Shown here: piece by piece, positions 7,544 through 16,387 of the stretch
Position numbering within the stretch: the stretch's first letter is position 1
Layout of the letters: every line of letters begins with the position of its first letter
Source: Pseudomonas sp. BP8
GTDB taxonomy: Bacteria; Pseudomonadota; Gammaproteobacteria; Pseudomonadales; Pseudomonadaceae
DNA length: 64,000 bases
Direction of reading: 5' to 3'
Assembly (NCBI RefSeq): GCF_017875955.1
Contig: NZ_JAGINK010000001.1
Span: 3,006,501-3,070,500 of the forward strand
Notes under the pieces: model-generated
The model's input: the letters and a program-made list of their open reading frames with translations, nothing else
What the model was told of the DNA's origin: nothing
Databases searched by the model: none
Made by a program: the position numbers and the translations under genes

Positions 7544-9910
7544 CTACCAGCGGTAGGTCACCGAGCCAATCACACTGCGTTCATCGCCATAGCGGCAGGT
7601 GGTGTTGCAGAACAGGTACTTCTTGTCGAACAGGTTCTGCGCCTTGGCCTGCAGCTGCCAATGGGCATCCACGTCGTAGCTGATCAGCGCATCGACCAGG
7701 GTGTAGGCGGGGATCTTGCCCTCATACACGCCAGGCGTCGTGCGCGTGGTACCGGTGTAACGTGCGCCTGCGCCAAGGCGCAGCTTGTCCAGGCCCAGCG
7801 AGGTCAGCCGGTAGCTGGCCCAGAGACTGGCGCTATGATACGGCACGCCTTCAATGCGCTTGCCGACGTTGCTGGCTGTCTGGTCCTGCAGCACATGGGT
7901 ATCGGTGTAGGCGTAGCCCAGGCTCACTTCAAGCGCGTCGGTCAGGTTGCCCTTGGCCTCCAGTTCCAGCCCCTTGGAGCGGGTCTTGCCGTATTGCACG
8001 TAGGTGTTGGTGAGGGTGTCCAGGCTCAGCGAATTGTCCTGGTCCAGTTGGTAGACCGCCGCACTGAACATCGCCTCGGTACCCGGCGGCTGGTAGCGCA
8101 GGCCGATTTCATACTGCTCGCCTTCCAAAGGTGCAAAGGCATTGCCAAAGGCCGGGTTGCTGACGCTGGCCGGCTGGAACGACTGGCTGTAGCTGACGTA
8201 CGGCGCCAGGCCGTTGTCGGCCAGGTACACCAGGCCGACACGGCCCGTGGCCTTCTTGTCGCTGCGGCTTGCCCGGCTATCGTTGGCGAAGGTAGTGGTG
8301 ACGCTATCTGCCCAATCCTGACGGGCACCGAGCAGCAGTACCCAGTGGTCGTCGAAGGTGATCTGGTCTTGCAGGTAGACCCCCATCTGCCGGCTGTGCA
8401 GGTCTGATCCACTGTCGGCGGCAGTATTGGGCCCGACGCCGGTGTGTTGCGGGTTGGCCAGGTCGAGCGAGGGCGCGAGCTGGGCCAAGCTGGCACTGAT
8501 GAAACGGTGCGAGTCGTAGGTCTTGTGGTAGTAGTCGACGCCGAGCAGCAGGTCGTGCTGCACGCGGCCCTGGTCGAAGGTGATGTTCAGGTTGGTGTCG
8601 CTGGTCCAGCCGGTCGAGCGTTCTTCGCGAGCACTGTAGCGGCGCAGCAGTTGGCTGCCGCTCACCGAGAGCGGGATCAGGTAGTTCCAGTCGGTATTGG
8701 CCTGGAAGTAGCGCAGGCTGTTGTTCAGGCTCAGGTGCTCATTGAAGCGGTGCTCGAACAGGTAGCCGAGGGTATCCATGCGGTTGTTGAAGTGGTCGTA
8801 GCCAGGCTCGCCGACAAACTGGTTACGGCCGATCTTGTAGCCAGCGCCATTGCCATAGCTGCTCAGTTGATAGCTCATCGGCGGGGAGAAACCGGTAAAG
8901 GTTTCCTGATGGCTGGCCAACAGCGTCAGCACGGTGTCGTCGTCGGGACGCCAAGTGAACGCCGGGGCGATATAGCGACGGTCATCACCGACATGGTCGA
9001 CCTGGGTGTTGCTGTCGCGCCACAGACCGGTCAGGCGATAGCTGAACTGGCCCTGGTCGTCGAGCGGGCCGCCGAAGTCGACGGTGTACTGGCGGCGATC
9101 ATAATTGCCCACTTCCAGGCCGATTTCATGCAGCGGCGTGGTGGTCGGCCGCTTGCTCACAGTATTGATCATGCCGCCCGGCGAGAGCTGCCCATACAGT
9201 ACCGAGGATGCGCCCTTGAGCACCTCGACACGCTCCAGGCCGTAGGCTTCGACGCTGCCGTCATAGGGGTTGGACTGCAGTTTCATGCCATCGCGCAGAA
9301 TACCGCCGGTGCCCGCACCGACGTTGAAGCCGCGCAAGGTATAGTCGTCGGCGACGCGGCTGAAACTGTTCGGCTGGCTGGTGAAACCGGGGGTGTACTT
9401 GAGGGCGTCGGACAGGTTGTCGCTCTTGCGGTCGTCGAGCTCGTCACGGGTGACGACCGATACCGACTGGGGGATTTTCACCAGTTCGGTACGGGTCTTG
9501 GTCCCGGCGGTGGTGCTGCGGGCCAGGTAGCCATCTTGCTGATCACCCTGCAGGGCCTGGCGGTTGGCGTCGATGCTGGTGGCATCCAGGGTCAGGCCAT
9601 CGCCGCTGGCCGCCGCCTGCACACTGAGTGCACCGCTGGCGGTCACCAGCATGTTCAGGCCAGTCCCCTGCAGGCTCTGGCGAAGGGCCTCGCGCACACT
9701 CAAGCGGCCTCGCACGGCAGACGCATAGAGGCCTTCGACGTCGGCCGGAACGAACAGCACTTGGCGGCCGCTCACCTGGCCGATGGCAATCAGGCTGTTG
9801 GCCAGCGGGCCTGCGGCCAGGTTGTAGTCGTGTACGGACTCGGCCGCGAGGGCCGGCACACTGGCCAGGCAGGCGCTGATCAGCAGAGGGAACAAGGTGT
9901 TTGAATGCAT
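7544..9910 (-). CDS. TonB-dependent siderophore receptor with STN domain, module 2
   Basis: Outer-membrane ferric-siderophore transporter of 788 residues. ATG 9910 is chosen because it begins a clean signal peptide (MHSNTLFPLLISACLASVPA); the longer open frame upstream has no such feature. The STN domain is YNLAAGPLANSLIAIGQVSG. The plug (VTRDELDDRKSDNLSDALKY, VEVLKGASSVLYGQLSPGGM) and a full barrel ending in aromatic W (VIGSVTYRW) follow. The C-terminal section carries two close Cys (YLFCNTTCRYGD), as in FoxA/FpvA relatives. It lies 101 bp downstream of its own fecR. Confidence 0.95.
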   Translation of the reverse strand: MHSNTLFPLLISACLASVPALAAESVHDYNLAAGPLANSLIAIGQVSGRQVLFVPADVEGLYASAVRGRLSVREALRQSLQGTGLNMLVTASGALSVQAAASGDGLTLDATSIDANRQALQGDQQDGYLARSTTAGTKTRTELVKIPQSVSVVTRDELDDRKSDNLSDALKYTPGFTSQPNSFSRVADDYTLRGFNVGAGTGGILRDGMKLQSNPYDGSVEAYGLERVEVLKGASSVLYGQLSPGGMINTVSKRPTTTPLHEIGLEVGNYDRRQYTVDFGGPLDDQGQFSYRLTGLWRDSNTQVDHVGDDRRYIAPAFTWRPDDDTVLTLLASHQETFTGFSPPMSYQLSSYGNGAGYKIGRNQFVGEPGYDHFNNRMDTLGYLFEHRFNEHLSLNNSLRYFQANTDWNYLIPLSVSGSQLLRRYSAREERSTGWTSDTNLNITFDQGRVQHDLLLGVDYYHKTYDSHRFISASLAQLAPSLDLANPQHTGVGPNTAADSGSDLHSRQMGVYLQDQITFDDHWVLLLGARQDWADSVTTTFANDSRASRSDKKATGRVGLVYLADNGLAPYVSYSQSFQPASVSNPAFGNAFAPLEGEQYEIGLRYQPPGTEAMFSAAVYQLDQDNSLSLDTLTNTYVQYGKTRSKGLELEAKGNLTDALEVSLGYAYTDTHVLQDQTASNVGKRIEGVPYHSASLWASYRLTSLGLDKLRLGAGARYTGTTRTTPGVYEGKIPAYTLVDALISYDVDAHWQLQAKAQNLFDKKYLFCNTTCRYGDERSVIGSVTYRW

Positions 9911-10011
9911 GGTGAACTCGACAAGATGCTCGGCGGGACGCGCTGGGTGCGCGGTTCTGCTTGGTATGTGACGCGAGCTCGAGGTTTTTTCAGGGGTAAC
10001 CGAAAAAATAA

Positions 10012-10953
10012 TCAGCTGTGGTCGATGCGTGTCCACAGGCCCAGGTAGTGCTCGATTCGCAAAGGCAGGACGTCGTTGAGCGCTGCCAGTGCTCCCAGGC
10101 TGTCATCCAGGGTGAAGATCCCGGAAATGCGCAAGGCTGCTGCGCGTGGCGAGACCCGCAACAGCCCATGGTGATACGGCCTGAGGTGGTCGATAACGGT
10201 GCCCAGTGGCTGGTCATGCACTTCGAGCAGGCCGTTGGTCCAGCTCCGTTCGTTGGTGTGGCGGGCAGCAATGGGTTGCCAACTGTAGCCGTCGAAGGCT
10301 AGCCCCTGGCCGGCGACGAGGGTTTGTCGATGCTGCGGTGCGCGTAACTCCAGCACACCGCTCATGGCCCAGAGCTGGGCCTGGTGGCCGTCGCGAGACA
10401 ACAGGCAGCTGCCGCCATCGAGCCAGGCTTCGCCCCACGGGCAGGCCAGCACGAAGGGTCGCTGCGGGTCGCTCTGTACCTCGGCCAACACCGCCCCACG
10501 CAGGAGTGTGATACGGCGCTGCTGGGGCTGGAATTGCATGTCGATCGAGCTCTCGGCATTCAGCAGCAGGGACGAGCCGTCTTCCAGGCGGAACGACCGG
10601 CGTTGGGCGGTGCTGGTGCGCAGGTCGGCGCCCCAGCGGGTGTGCAGCGGCCCGCCAGGCAGGGTCAGCAGGTGGCCGCCGACGGCCATGGCGCCCAGGC
10701 CGAGGGCGCCGCGCAGCAGCCATCGGCGGCTATGGTCGACACTGCGCAAGGCGTGCCTCGTTGCCTGTTTGCAGGCGAGCGGGGCAAAGGTGCGGTTCAG
10801 TTGCTGTTGCAACGACAACCAGGCATCGCGGTGGCTGGCATCGGCGTCGAGCCAGGCTTGCAACTGTTGCTGCGCGGCGTCATCGAAGGTCCCGGAGGCG
10901 CGTCGTGCATGCCATTCGATGGCTTGGGCGACTGCTGCTGGCAAGCCGCTCAC
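10012..10953 (-). CDS. FecR-family sigma regulator, module 2
   Basis: Membrane-spanning anti-sigma factor, 313 residues, starting at GTG 10953, which overlaps the sigma stop codon (GTGA). The N-terminal cytoplasmic region (AIEWHARRASGTFDDAAQQQ) is followed by a membrane segment around residues 80-100, preceded by the twin-arginine-like SRRWLLRGA. The periplasmic FecR domain is next (FRLEDGSSLLLNAESSIDM, GAVLAEVQSDPQRPFVL). It is predicted to pair with the STN domain of the receptor at 7544-9910. Confidence 0.93.
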   Translation of the reverse strand: MSGLPAAVAQAIEWHARRASGTFDDAAQQQLQAWLDADASHRDAWLSLQQQLNRTFAPLACKQATRHALRSVDHSRRWLLRGALGLGAMAVGGHLLTLPGGPLHTRWGADLRTSTAQRRSFRLEDGSSLLLNAESSIDMQFQPQQRRITLLRGAVLAEVQSDPQRPFVLACPWGEAWLDGGSCLLSRDGHQAQLWAMSGVLELRAPQHRQTLVAGQGLAFDGYSWQPIAARHTNERSWTNGLLEVHDQPLGTVIDHLRPYHHGLLRVSPRAAALRISGIFTLDDSLGALAALNDVLPLRIEHYLGLWTRIDHS

Positions 10954-11465
10954 GATGCCGCCCGATAGCAGGCGGTCAGCCCTTGCACCACATACTGATG
11001 GACGCGGGTGACCGACACCCCGAGCTCTTCGGCGATTCGCGCGTAGGTCAGGCCGTCGAGCTGGCTGTACAGAAACGCAGCGCGGGCCTTGGAGGAGAGA
11101 CCGTCGAGCAGGCGATCGATTTCCATCAGCGCTTCCATCGCCAGCCAGTGCTCCTGCGGCGACGGTGCGCTGCTGTGGGGTTCGGCGGCCAGTGCTTCGA
11201 GGTAGGCGCGTTCGATATCGCTGCGTCGCCAGCGGGCGAAGATCAGCCGCTTGCCGATGGTGCTCAACAATGCGCGGGGCTCGCGAATGCTCTGCGGGTC
11301 GGGCATGGCCACGACCTGGGCAAAGGTTTCGGCCGCCAGGTCAGCGGCGTCATCGCGGCAGTTCAGGCGCAGGCGCAAGCGTTCGAGCAGCCAGCCGTGA
11401 TGGTCACCGAACAGGCGGTGCAAGACCTGACGACGGGATTCGGAGTTGGGGGACTGACTGACCAT
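10950..11465 (-). CDS. FecI-type ECF sigma factor, module 2
   Basis: A 171-residue ECF sigma factor from ATG 11465; the frame is open further upstream but lacks a better start. Region 2 is DDAADLAAETFAQVV...LLSTIGKRLIFARWRRSDIE and region 4 is LDGLTYARIAEELGVSVTRV. The first gene of a fecI-fecR-receptor order, it is preceded by a Fur-box-like site. It likely transcribes the receptor gene of its own module when the cognate siderophore is bound. Confidence 0.93.
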   Translation of the reverse strand: MVSQSPNSESRRQVLHRLFGDHHGWLLERLRLRLNCRDDAADLAAETFAQVVAMPDPQSIREPRALLSTIGKRLIFARWRRSDIERAYLEALAAEPHSSAPSPQEHWLAMEALMEIDRLLDGLSSKARAAFLYSQLDGLTYARIAEELGVSVTRVHQYVVQGLTACYRAAS

Positions 11466-11487
11466 CACGACGCGCGGCTGCCTTGGT

Positions 11488-11506
11488 GAATGACACTTAT
11501 TCTCAA
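11488..11506 (-). promoter_or_regulatory. Fur-box-like operator upstream of fecI (module 2)
   Basis: On the minus strand the 19-mer is TTGAGAATAAGTGTCATTC, with hexamers resembling GATAAT and a downstream ATTC half. It lies 23 bp before the sigma ATG. The match and placement are like those of module 1. Confidence 0.6.
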
Positions 11507-11578
11507 TGGTGGCAATGTTGCCTGACGATTGCAAGGCGCGGGCTGGCGTCAGCCCTCTTGGAGCGAGCTGGCCCCAAT

Positions 11579-11743
11579 GCCAGTCAGTTAAGAAGCCGGG
11601 GCCGCTTTGCGGCCCTTTCGCGACTCAAGGCCGCTCCCACAGATTGTGTATGTCGCTATTTACTGGGCAAGCGCGGACAGTGTGGGAGCGGCCTTGTGTC
11701 GCGAAAGGGCTGCAAAGCAGCCCCAGCTTCTTAACTGACTGGC
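11579..11743. mobile_element. MITE-like inverted-repeat element, copy 1
   Basis: A 165-bp palindromic element with 18-bp terminal inverted repeats (gccagtcagttaagaagc, and its reverse complement at 11726-11743). Inside are two arms of a second REP family (gccctttcgcgactcaaggc, tgtgggagcggccttgtgtc). The same termini and arms occur at 46324-46516. It has no coding capacity. Confidence 0.7.
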
Positions 11744-11839
11744 AGAGGCATGGCCCGCGAACCAGAGTGAACTAACCGGCTTGGCACAGGCTCCTTGTTG
11801 TTGCGCACTGTGCGCCCAGACAACCCGCAAGGAGCCGCC

Positions 11840-12268
11840 GTGACCGTTAACCACCCAACCCTCTACCGCTGTACACCAGGGCCGCTGCACGCGACCTTGC
11901 TGGCCGGTACCGTGCCGCTGTTTCTTGGCGGTTTGCTCAGTGACATCGCCTACTTCCAGACGTACCAGATCCAGTGGAGCAACTTCGCCGCCTGGCTGAT
12001 CGCCGGCGGGCTGCTGTTCTGTGGGCTGGCGTTGCTGTTCGCGCTGGTCAACCTGGTTCGCGCCGAACGCAAGGCCGGGCGCCCGCTGCTGTACTTCGTG
12101 CTGCTGCTGGTAACGTTCGGGCTGGGCCTGGTGAACGCCTTCGAACACGCCAAGGACGCCTGGGCAGTGATGCCGACGGGCCTGGTACTGTCGGTGATCG
12201 TGGCCGTGCTGGCCTGCATCGCGACCTGGACCGGCCTGACTAACCTGCGATCCGGAGGTGCACAATGA
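11840..12268 (+). CDS. DUF2231 family inner-membrane protein
   Basis: A 142-residue protein with about four hydrophobic segments (TLLAGTVPLFLGGLLSDIA, FAAWLIAGGLLFCGLALLFA, LLYFVLLLVTFGLGLVNAFE, VLSVIVAVLACIATW). The GTG start at 11840 is set by a perfect AAGGAG six bases upstream. The family often sits beside redox or cytochrome genes. Here its stop overlaps the ATG of a sugar dehydrogenase (ATGA), so the two are co-translated and may work together at the inner membrane. Heme or electron transfer is a guess; no heme-ligand motif was identified. Confidence 0.85.
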   Translation: MTVNHPTLYRCTPGPLHATLLAGTVPLFLGGLLSDIAYFQTYQIQWSNFAAWLIAGGLLFCGLALLFALVNLVRAERKAGRPLLYFVLLLVTFGLGLVNAFEHAKDAWAVMPTGLVLSVIVAVLACIATWTGLTNLRSGGAQ

Positions 12269-13557
12269 GCCAGGTGCCTGCACTGACCGTCTTGAGCATG
12301 GCGCTGTTGCTCAGCGCCTGCGGTGGCGAGGGCGATGCCAAGCAAGCCTACGGCGCCGACCCGAAACTGCCCGATCCGCAACGTGGCTTGCTCCCGAGCA
12401 TGAAGATTGCCGAGCCAACCGCCTGGGGCGAACAGAAGCCGACCGTGCCCCAGGGTTACGCGGTCACGGCGATTGCCACCGGGCTGCAGATCCCGCGCCA
12501 GACGCTGGTCCTGCCCAACGGCGACATCATCGTGGCCGAAGGCCGCGGCGGCAACGCGGCCAAGCTCAAGCCCAAGGATGTCATCGCCAGCTCGATCAAG
12601 GCCAAGGGCAACACCCAGGTCAAGGGCGGCAATCGCCTGACCTTGCTGCGCGACGCTGATGGCGATGGCAACTACGAGCTGAAAACGGTGTTTGCCGAGA
12701 ACCTCAACGCGCCTTACGGGCTGGCCTTCGCCGACGGCAAGTTGTATGTGGCCAACCAGGATGCGCTGGTGCGCTTCGACTATGCCGACGGCCAGACCAA
12801 GGCCAGCGGGGCACCGGTCAAAGTCACCGACTTGCCGTCGGCGATCAACCACCACTGGACCAAGGCCCTGACGATCAGCCCGGATGGCCGCTACCTGTAT
12901 GTCGGCATTGGCTCCAACAGCAATGTCACCGAGCGTGGCATGGAGGTCGAGATCGATCGGGCGATGGTCTGGCAGATCGACGCTCAGAGCGGGGCGCACA
13001 AGCCGTACGCGACCGGCCTGCGCAACCCCACGGCGTTGGCCATCCAGCCTGGCAGCGGGCAGTTGTGGACGGTGGTCAACGAACGCGATGAGCTCGGGCC
13101 GGACCTGGTGCCCGATTACCTGACCTCAGTGAAGGAGGGCGGGTTCTACGGTTGGCCGTACAGCTACTGGGGGCAGAACGTCGATCCGCGCGCGCAGCCG
13201 CAGAACCCGGAAAAAGTCGCCGCGGCGATCAAACCCGACTACAGCCTCGGCTCGCACGTCGCGGCGTTGGGCGTCGATTTCTCCAGCGCGGCCATGGGCG
13301 AGCAGTTCGCCGACGGGGTTTTCGTGGGTGAGCACGGCAGTTGGAACCGGCCCAACCCGGTGGGCTACAAGGTGATCTTCGTGCCGTTCAGCAATGGCCG
13401 GCCGGCGGGCGATCCGATCGATTTCGCCACGGGCTTCCGCAGCGAAGAGGGCAAGACCCGCGGCCGGCCGGTGGGAGTGACGGTCGACCCGCGCGGGGCG
13501 CTGATCATTGCTGATGACCTGGCCAATACCGTGTGGCGGGTGACGCGCAAGCAGTGA
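12265..13557 (+). CDS. PQQ-dependent sugar dehydrogenase (sorbosone dehydrogenase-like) lipoprotein
   Basis: A 430-residue periplasmic lipoprotein (lipobox LLSAC, Cys19) with a six-bladed beta-propeller of the glucose/sorbosone dehydrogenase family. Typical motifs are TGLRNPTALAIQP, ELGPDLVPDYLTSVKEGGFY, GWPYSYWGQ and HGSWNRPNPVGYKV. Family members oxidise aldoses or related compounds with PQQ and pass electrons to the respiratory chain. The strong GGAGG site and the overlap with the DUF2231 gene indicate an operon; the membrane partner may serve as electron acceptor. The actual substrate is not predictable. Confidence 0.88.
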   Translation: MSQVPALTVLSMALLLSACGGEGDAKQAYGADPKLPDPQRGLLPSMKIAEPTAWGEQKPTVPQGYAVTAIATGLQIPRQTLVLPNGDIIVAEGRGGNAAKLKPKDVIASSIKAKGNTQVKGGNRLTLLRDADGDGNYELKTVFAENLNAPYGLAFADGKLYVANQDALVRFDYADGQTKASGAPVKVTDLPSAINHHWTKALTISPDGRYLYVGIGSNSNVTERGMEVEIDRAMVWQIDAQSGAHKPYATGLRNPTALAIQPGSGQLWTVVNERDELGPDLVPDYLTSVKEGGFYGWPYSYWGQNVDPRAQPQNPEKVAAAIKPDYSLGSHVAALGVDFSSAAMGEQFADGVFVGEHGSWNRPNPVGYKVIFVPFSNGRPAGDPIDFATGFRSEEGKTRGRPVGVTVDPRGALIIADDLANTVWRVTRKQ

Positions 13558-13576
13558 CCGTGGCGTGAGCCCGACC

Positions 13577-13609
13577 GGCCTCTTCGCGGGCTTGCCCCGC
13601 GAAGAGGCC
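13577..13609. terminator. REP hairpin, possible transcription stop
   Basis: A perfect stem of about 14 bp (ggcctcttcgcggg / ccccgcgaagaggcc) with a tiny loop lies 20 bp after the dehydrogenase stop. It is a REP palindrome. There is no T tract, so a terminator role is only possible. Confidence 0.55.
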
Positions 13610-13736
13610 GCCCGGATCACTGAAAAATTTATTTAGCGGTGAATTATTTAGTATCACTTTGTATCTGATGCGTTAGAGCCCTGGCCACCAAAACGATGGC
13701 AGCCGGGTAGGACAAGTCAGAAACAGAGTGACGGAT

Positions 13737-15239
13737 ATGAAATCACGCAAGAAAAGCGTCAAGCCGATCGGCCTCAAGGACATCACCATTGTCGACGATG
13801 CCAAGATGCGCAAGGCGATCACTGCTGCGGCACTGGGCAACGCCATGGAATGGTTCGACTTCGGTGTCTATGGCTTTGTCGCCTATGTGCTGGGCAAAGT
13901 CTTCTTCCCTGGCGCCGACCCCAGTGTGCAGATGATTGCGGCCCTCGGGACGTTCTCGGTGCCGTTCCTGATCCGCCCGCTGGGCGGCCTGTTCTTCGGT
14001 GCCCTGGGCGACCGCTACGGGCGCCAGAAGGTCCTGGCGGCGACCATCGTGATCATGTCGCTGAGCACCTTTGCCATCGGCCTGATCCCGTCCTACGCCT
14101 CGATTGGCATCTGGGCGCCGATCTTGCTGCTGCTGTGCAAGATGGCCCAAGGCTTCTCGGTGGGTGGCGAATACACCGGTGCCTCGATCTTCGTTGCCGA
14201 ATATGCGCCTGACCGCAAGCGCGGCTTCCTTGGCAGCTGGCTGGACTTCGGCTCGATCGCAGGCTTCGTCTTTGGTGCAGGCCTGGTGGTATGCATCTCG
14301 GCCACCGTCGGTGAAGAGAAATTCCTCGAGTGGGGCTGGCGCCTGCCGTTCCTGCTGGCCTTGCCCCTGGGCATCATCGGCCTGTACCTGCGTCACGCCC
14401 TGGAAGAGACCCCGGCCTTCCAGCAGCATGTCGAAAAGCTCGAGCAGGGCGATCGCGAGGGCCTGGCGTCGGGCCCCAAGGTGTCGTTCAAGGAAGTCGC
14501 CACCCAGCACTGGCGCAGCCTGCTGACCTGCATCGGCGTGGTGATCGCGACCAACGTCACCTACTACATGCTGCTCACCTACATGCCAAGCTACCTCTCG
14601 CATAACCTGCACTACAGCGAAAGCCGCGGCGTCCTGATCATCATCGCCATCATGGTGGGCATGCTCTTTGTGCAACCGGTCATCGGTTTCTTGAGCGACA
14701 AGTTCGGCCGCCGCCCGTTCATCCTCTGCGGCAGTATCGGCCTGCTGATCATGGCTATTCCGGCCTTCATGATGATCAACAGTGGCGTGCTCGGGATCAT
14801 CTTTGCCGGCCTGCTGGTCCTGGCGATCCTGCTCAACTTCTTCATCGGCGTGATGGCCTCGACCTTGCCGGCGATGTTCCCCACGCATATCCGCTACAGC
14901 GCATTGGCCAGTGCATTCAACATCTCGGTACTGATCGCCGGCCTGACGCCGACCATCGCCGCCTGGCTGGTGGAAACCACCAACGACTTGTACATGCCGG
15001 CCTACTACCTGATGGTGGTCGCGCTGATCGGCCTGGTGACTGGCGTGACCATGAAAGAAACCGCCAACCAGCCCCTGCGTGGCGCCGCTCCGGCCGCTTC
15101 CGACCTTGAGGAAGCGCGCGAGTTGCTGCAGGAGCACCACGACAATATCGAGCATAAAATCGAGGATATCGACCAACAGATCGCCGAACTGGAAGCCAAG
15201 CGGCAGCATTTGGTACAGCAACATCCGCGTATCGATTAG
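13737..15239 (+). CDS. proP: Proline/glycine betaine:H+ symporter ProP
   Basis: Osmosensory MFS symporter of 500 residues with 12 membrane segments. It aligns with E. coli ProP nearly end to end: NAMEWFDFGVYGFVAYVLGK, GALGDRYGRQKVLA, FSVGGEYTGASIFVAEYAPD and LPAMFPTHIRYSALASAFNI. The C-terminal heptad region (about 455-495, EEARELLQEHHDNIEHKI...) corresponds to the antiparallel coiled coil that tunes osmotic activation in E. coli. ATG 13737 matches the E. coli N-terminus; GTG 13728 would add three residues. It has an AT-rich leader (13620-13675) and stands alone. Expected role: uptake of proline, betaine and ectoine under hyperosmotic stress. Confidence 0.96.
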   Translation: MKSRKKSVKPIGLKDITIVDDAKMRKAITAAALGNAMEWFDFGVYGFVAYVLGKVFFPGADPSVQMIAALGTFSVPFLIRPLGGLFFGALGDRYGRQKVLAATIVIMSLSTFAIGLIPSYASIGIWAPILLLLCKMAQGFSVGGEYTGASIFVAEYAPDRKRGFLGSWLDFGSIAGFVFGAGLVVCISATVGEEKFLEWGWRLPFLLALPLGIIGLYLRHALEETPAFQQHVEKLEQGDREGLASGPKVSFKEVATQHWRSLLTCIGVVIATNVTYYMLLTYMPSYLSHNLHYSESRGVLIIIAIMVGMLFVQPVIGFLSDKFGRRPFILCGSIGLLIMAIPAFMMINSGVLGIIFAGLLVLAILLNFFIGVMASTLPAMFPTHIRYSALASAFNISVLIAGLTPTIAAWLVETTNDLYMPAYYLMVVALIGLVTGVTMKETANQPLRGAAPAASDLEEARELLQEHHDNIEHKIEDIDQQIAELEAKRQHLVQQHPRID

Positions 15240-15325
15240 CGCGTGGGCGAGCAAGTCTGTTCAGGCTGTGAGAGGATGGCCGACAAACCATGTGTCTGGC
15301 AGAACAGGACCCAGAATTAAACCTG

Positions 15326-16219
15326 ATGAAGACTCCAAAACGGATAGAACCGCTGATTGAAGACGGGCTGGTCGATGAAGTGCTCAGGCCCTTGATGAGC
15401 GGGAAGGAAGCGGCGGTCTACGTCGTGCGCTGCGGTACCCAGGTGCGTTGCGCCAAGGTCTATAAAGAGGCCAACAAGCGCAGCTTCCGCCAGGCCGCCG
15501 AGTACCAGGAAGGGCGCAAGGTGCGTAACAGCCGCCAGGCCCGGGCCATGGCCAAGGGTTCCAAGTACGGTCGCAAGGAAGCCGAGGATGCCTGGCAGAA
15601 CGCCGAAGTGGCGGCGCTGTTCCGCCTGGCCAGCGCGGGTGTGCGGGTACCCAAGCCGTTCGACTTCCAGGATGGCGTGTTGTTGATGGAACTGGTGGTC
15701 GACGAGCACGGTAACGCTGCGCCACGCCTGAACGATGTGCATCTGGAGCCTGAGCAGGCGCGTGAATACCACGCCTTCGTGATTCGCCAGATCGTGCTGA
15801 TGCTGTGCGCCGGTCTGGTGCACGGCGACCTGTCCGAGTTCAACGTGTTGCTCGGCCCGGATGGCCCGGTGATCATCGACCTGCCTCAGGCGGTGGACGC
15901 GGCGGCCAACAACCATGCGTTCAGCATGCTCGACCGTGACGTGGCGAACATGAGCGGCTATTTCGGCCGGTTTGCCCCGGAGCTCAGGGACACCCGCTAC
16001 GCGCGCGAGATGTGGTCGCTGTTCGAGGCCGGTGAGCTGCTGCCGGATACCCCGTTGACCGGGGAGTTCCAGGACGACGACCACGACGCCGATGTTGGCG
16101 GCGTGCTGCGCGAGATCGAAGCGGCGCGGATCGACGACGAGCGTCGCCGAGCGGCGCGGGAGGATGTCGAGCGTGGGCCGGTCAAAGGTGAGGAGCCACC
16201 GCCGCCTTGGATGCAGTAG
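15326..16219 (+). CDS. RIO-type serine protein kinase (PA4780 family)
   Basis: A 297-residue kinase starting at ATG 15326 (MKTPKRIEPLIEDG). The ATP-binding region is SGKEAAVYVV with lysine in CAKVYK. The catalytic loop is LVHGDLSEFNVLL and the metal-binding loop VIIDLPQAVD, both RIO1-like. The acidic and basic C-terminal tail (FQDDDHDADVGG...EIEAARIDDERRRAAREDVE) is probably flexible. Substrates of the bacterial PA4780 group are unknown; archaeal and eukaryotic RIO kinases act in ribosome maturation. It is a single-gene unit. Confidence 0.92.
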   Translation: MKTPKRIEPLIEDGLVDEVLRPLMSGKEAAVYVVRCGTQVRCAKVYKEANKRSFRQAAEYQEGRKVRNSRQARAMAKGSKYGRKEAEDAWQNAEVAALFRLASAGVRVPKPFDFQDGVLLMELVVDEHGNAAPRLNDVHLEPEQAREYHAFVIRQIVLMLCAGLVHGDLSEFNVLLGPDGPVIIDLPQAVDAAANNHAFSMLDRDVANMSGYFGRFAPELRDTRYAREMWSLFEAGELLPDTPLTGEFQDDDHDADVGGVLREIEAARIDDERRRAAREDVERGPVKGEEPPPPWMQ

Positions 16220-16250
16220 TTCTAGAGGTTGATTATCAAGTGAATATTTC

Positions 16251-16272
16251 GCGCGCAAGCGTCCATGCGCGC
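16251..16272. terminator. GC hairpin after the RIO kinase gene
   Basis: Arms gcgcgca / tgcgcgc with an 8-nt loop, 31 bp past the kinase stop. There is no T run, so intrinsic termination is uncertain. Confidence 0.35.
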
Positions 16273-16348
16273 TGGCATTTACGGCCTTTGGTCTGCACGG
16301 GCGAATATAAATAGGATTAGCTCGATCGTTGGTGACTCTCAGATGTAC

Positions 16349-16366
16349 ACACAGATTCATCTGTGT
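16349..16366. promoter_or_regulatory. Perfect 8+2+8 palindrome in the leader of the KGG gene
   Basis: acacagat-tc-atctgtgt lies 21 bp before the ATG of the KGG-type gene and about 38 bp after an AT-rich, -10-like TATAAA. It could be an operator or a 5' mRNA hairpin. Confidence 0.5.
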
Positions 16367-16387
16367 CACTCAACGAGGTAGACCATC

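Noticed and set aside
13743..15254. 503-codon open frame on the minus strand
   Set aside because: It is antisense to proP codon for codon; low-complexity His/Asp/Gln composition is typical of the shadow of a GC-rich gene.
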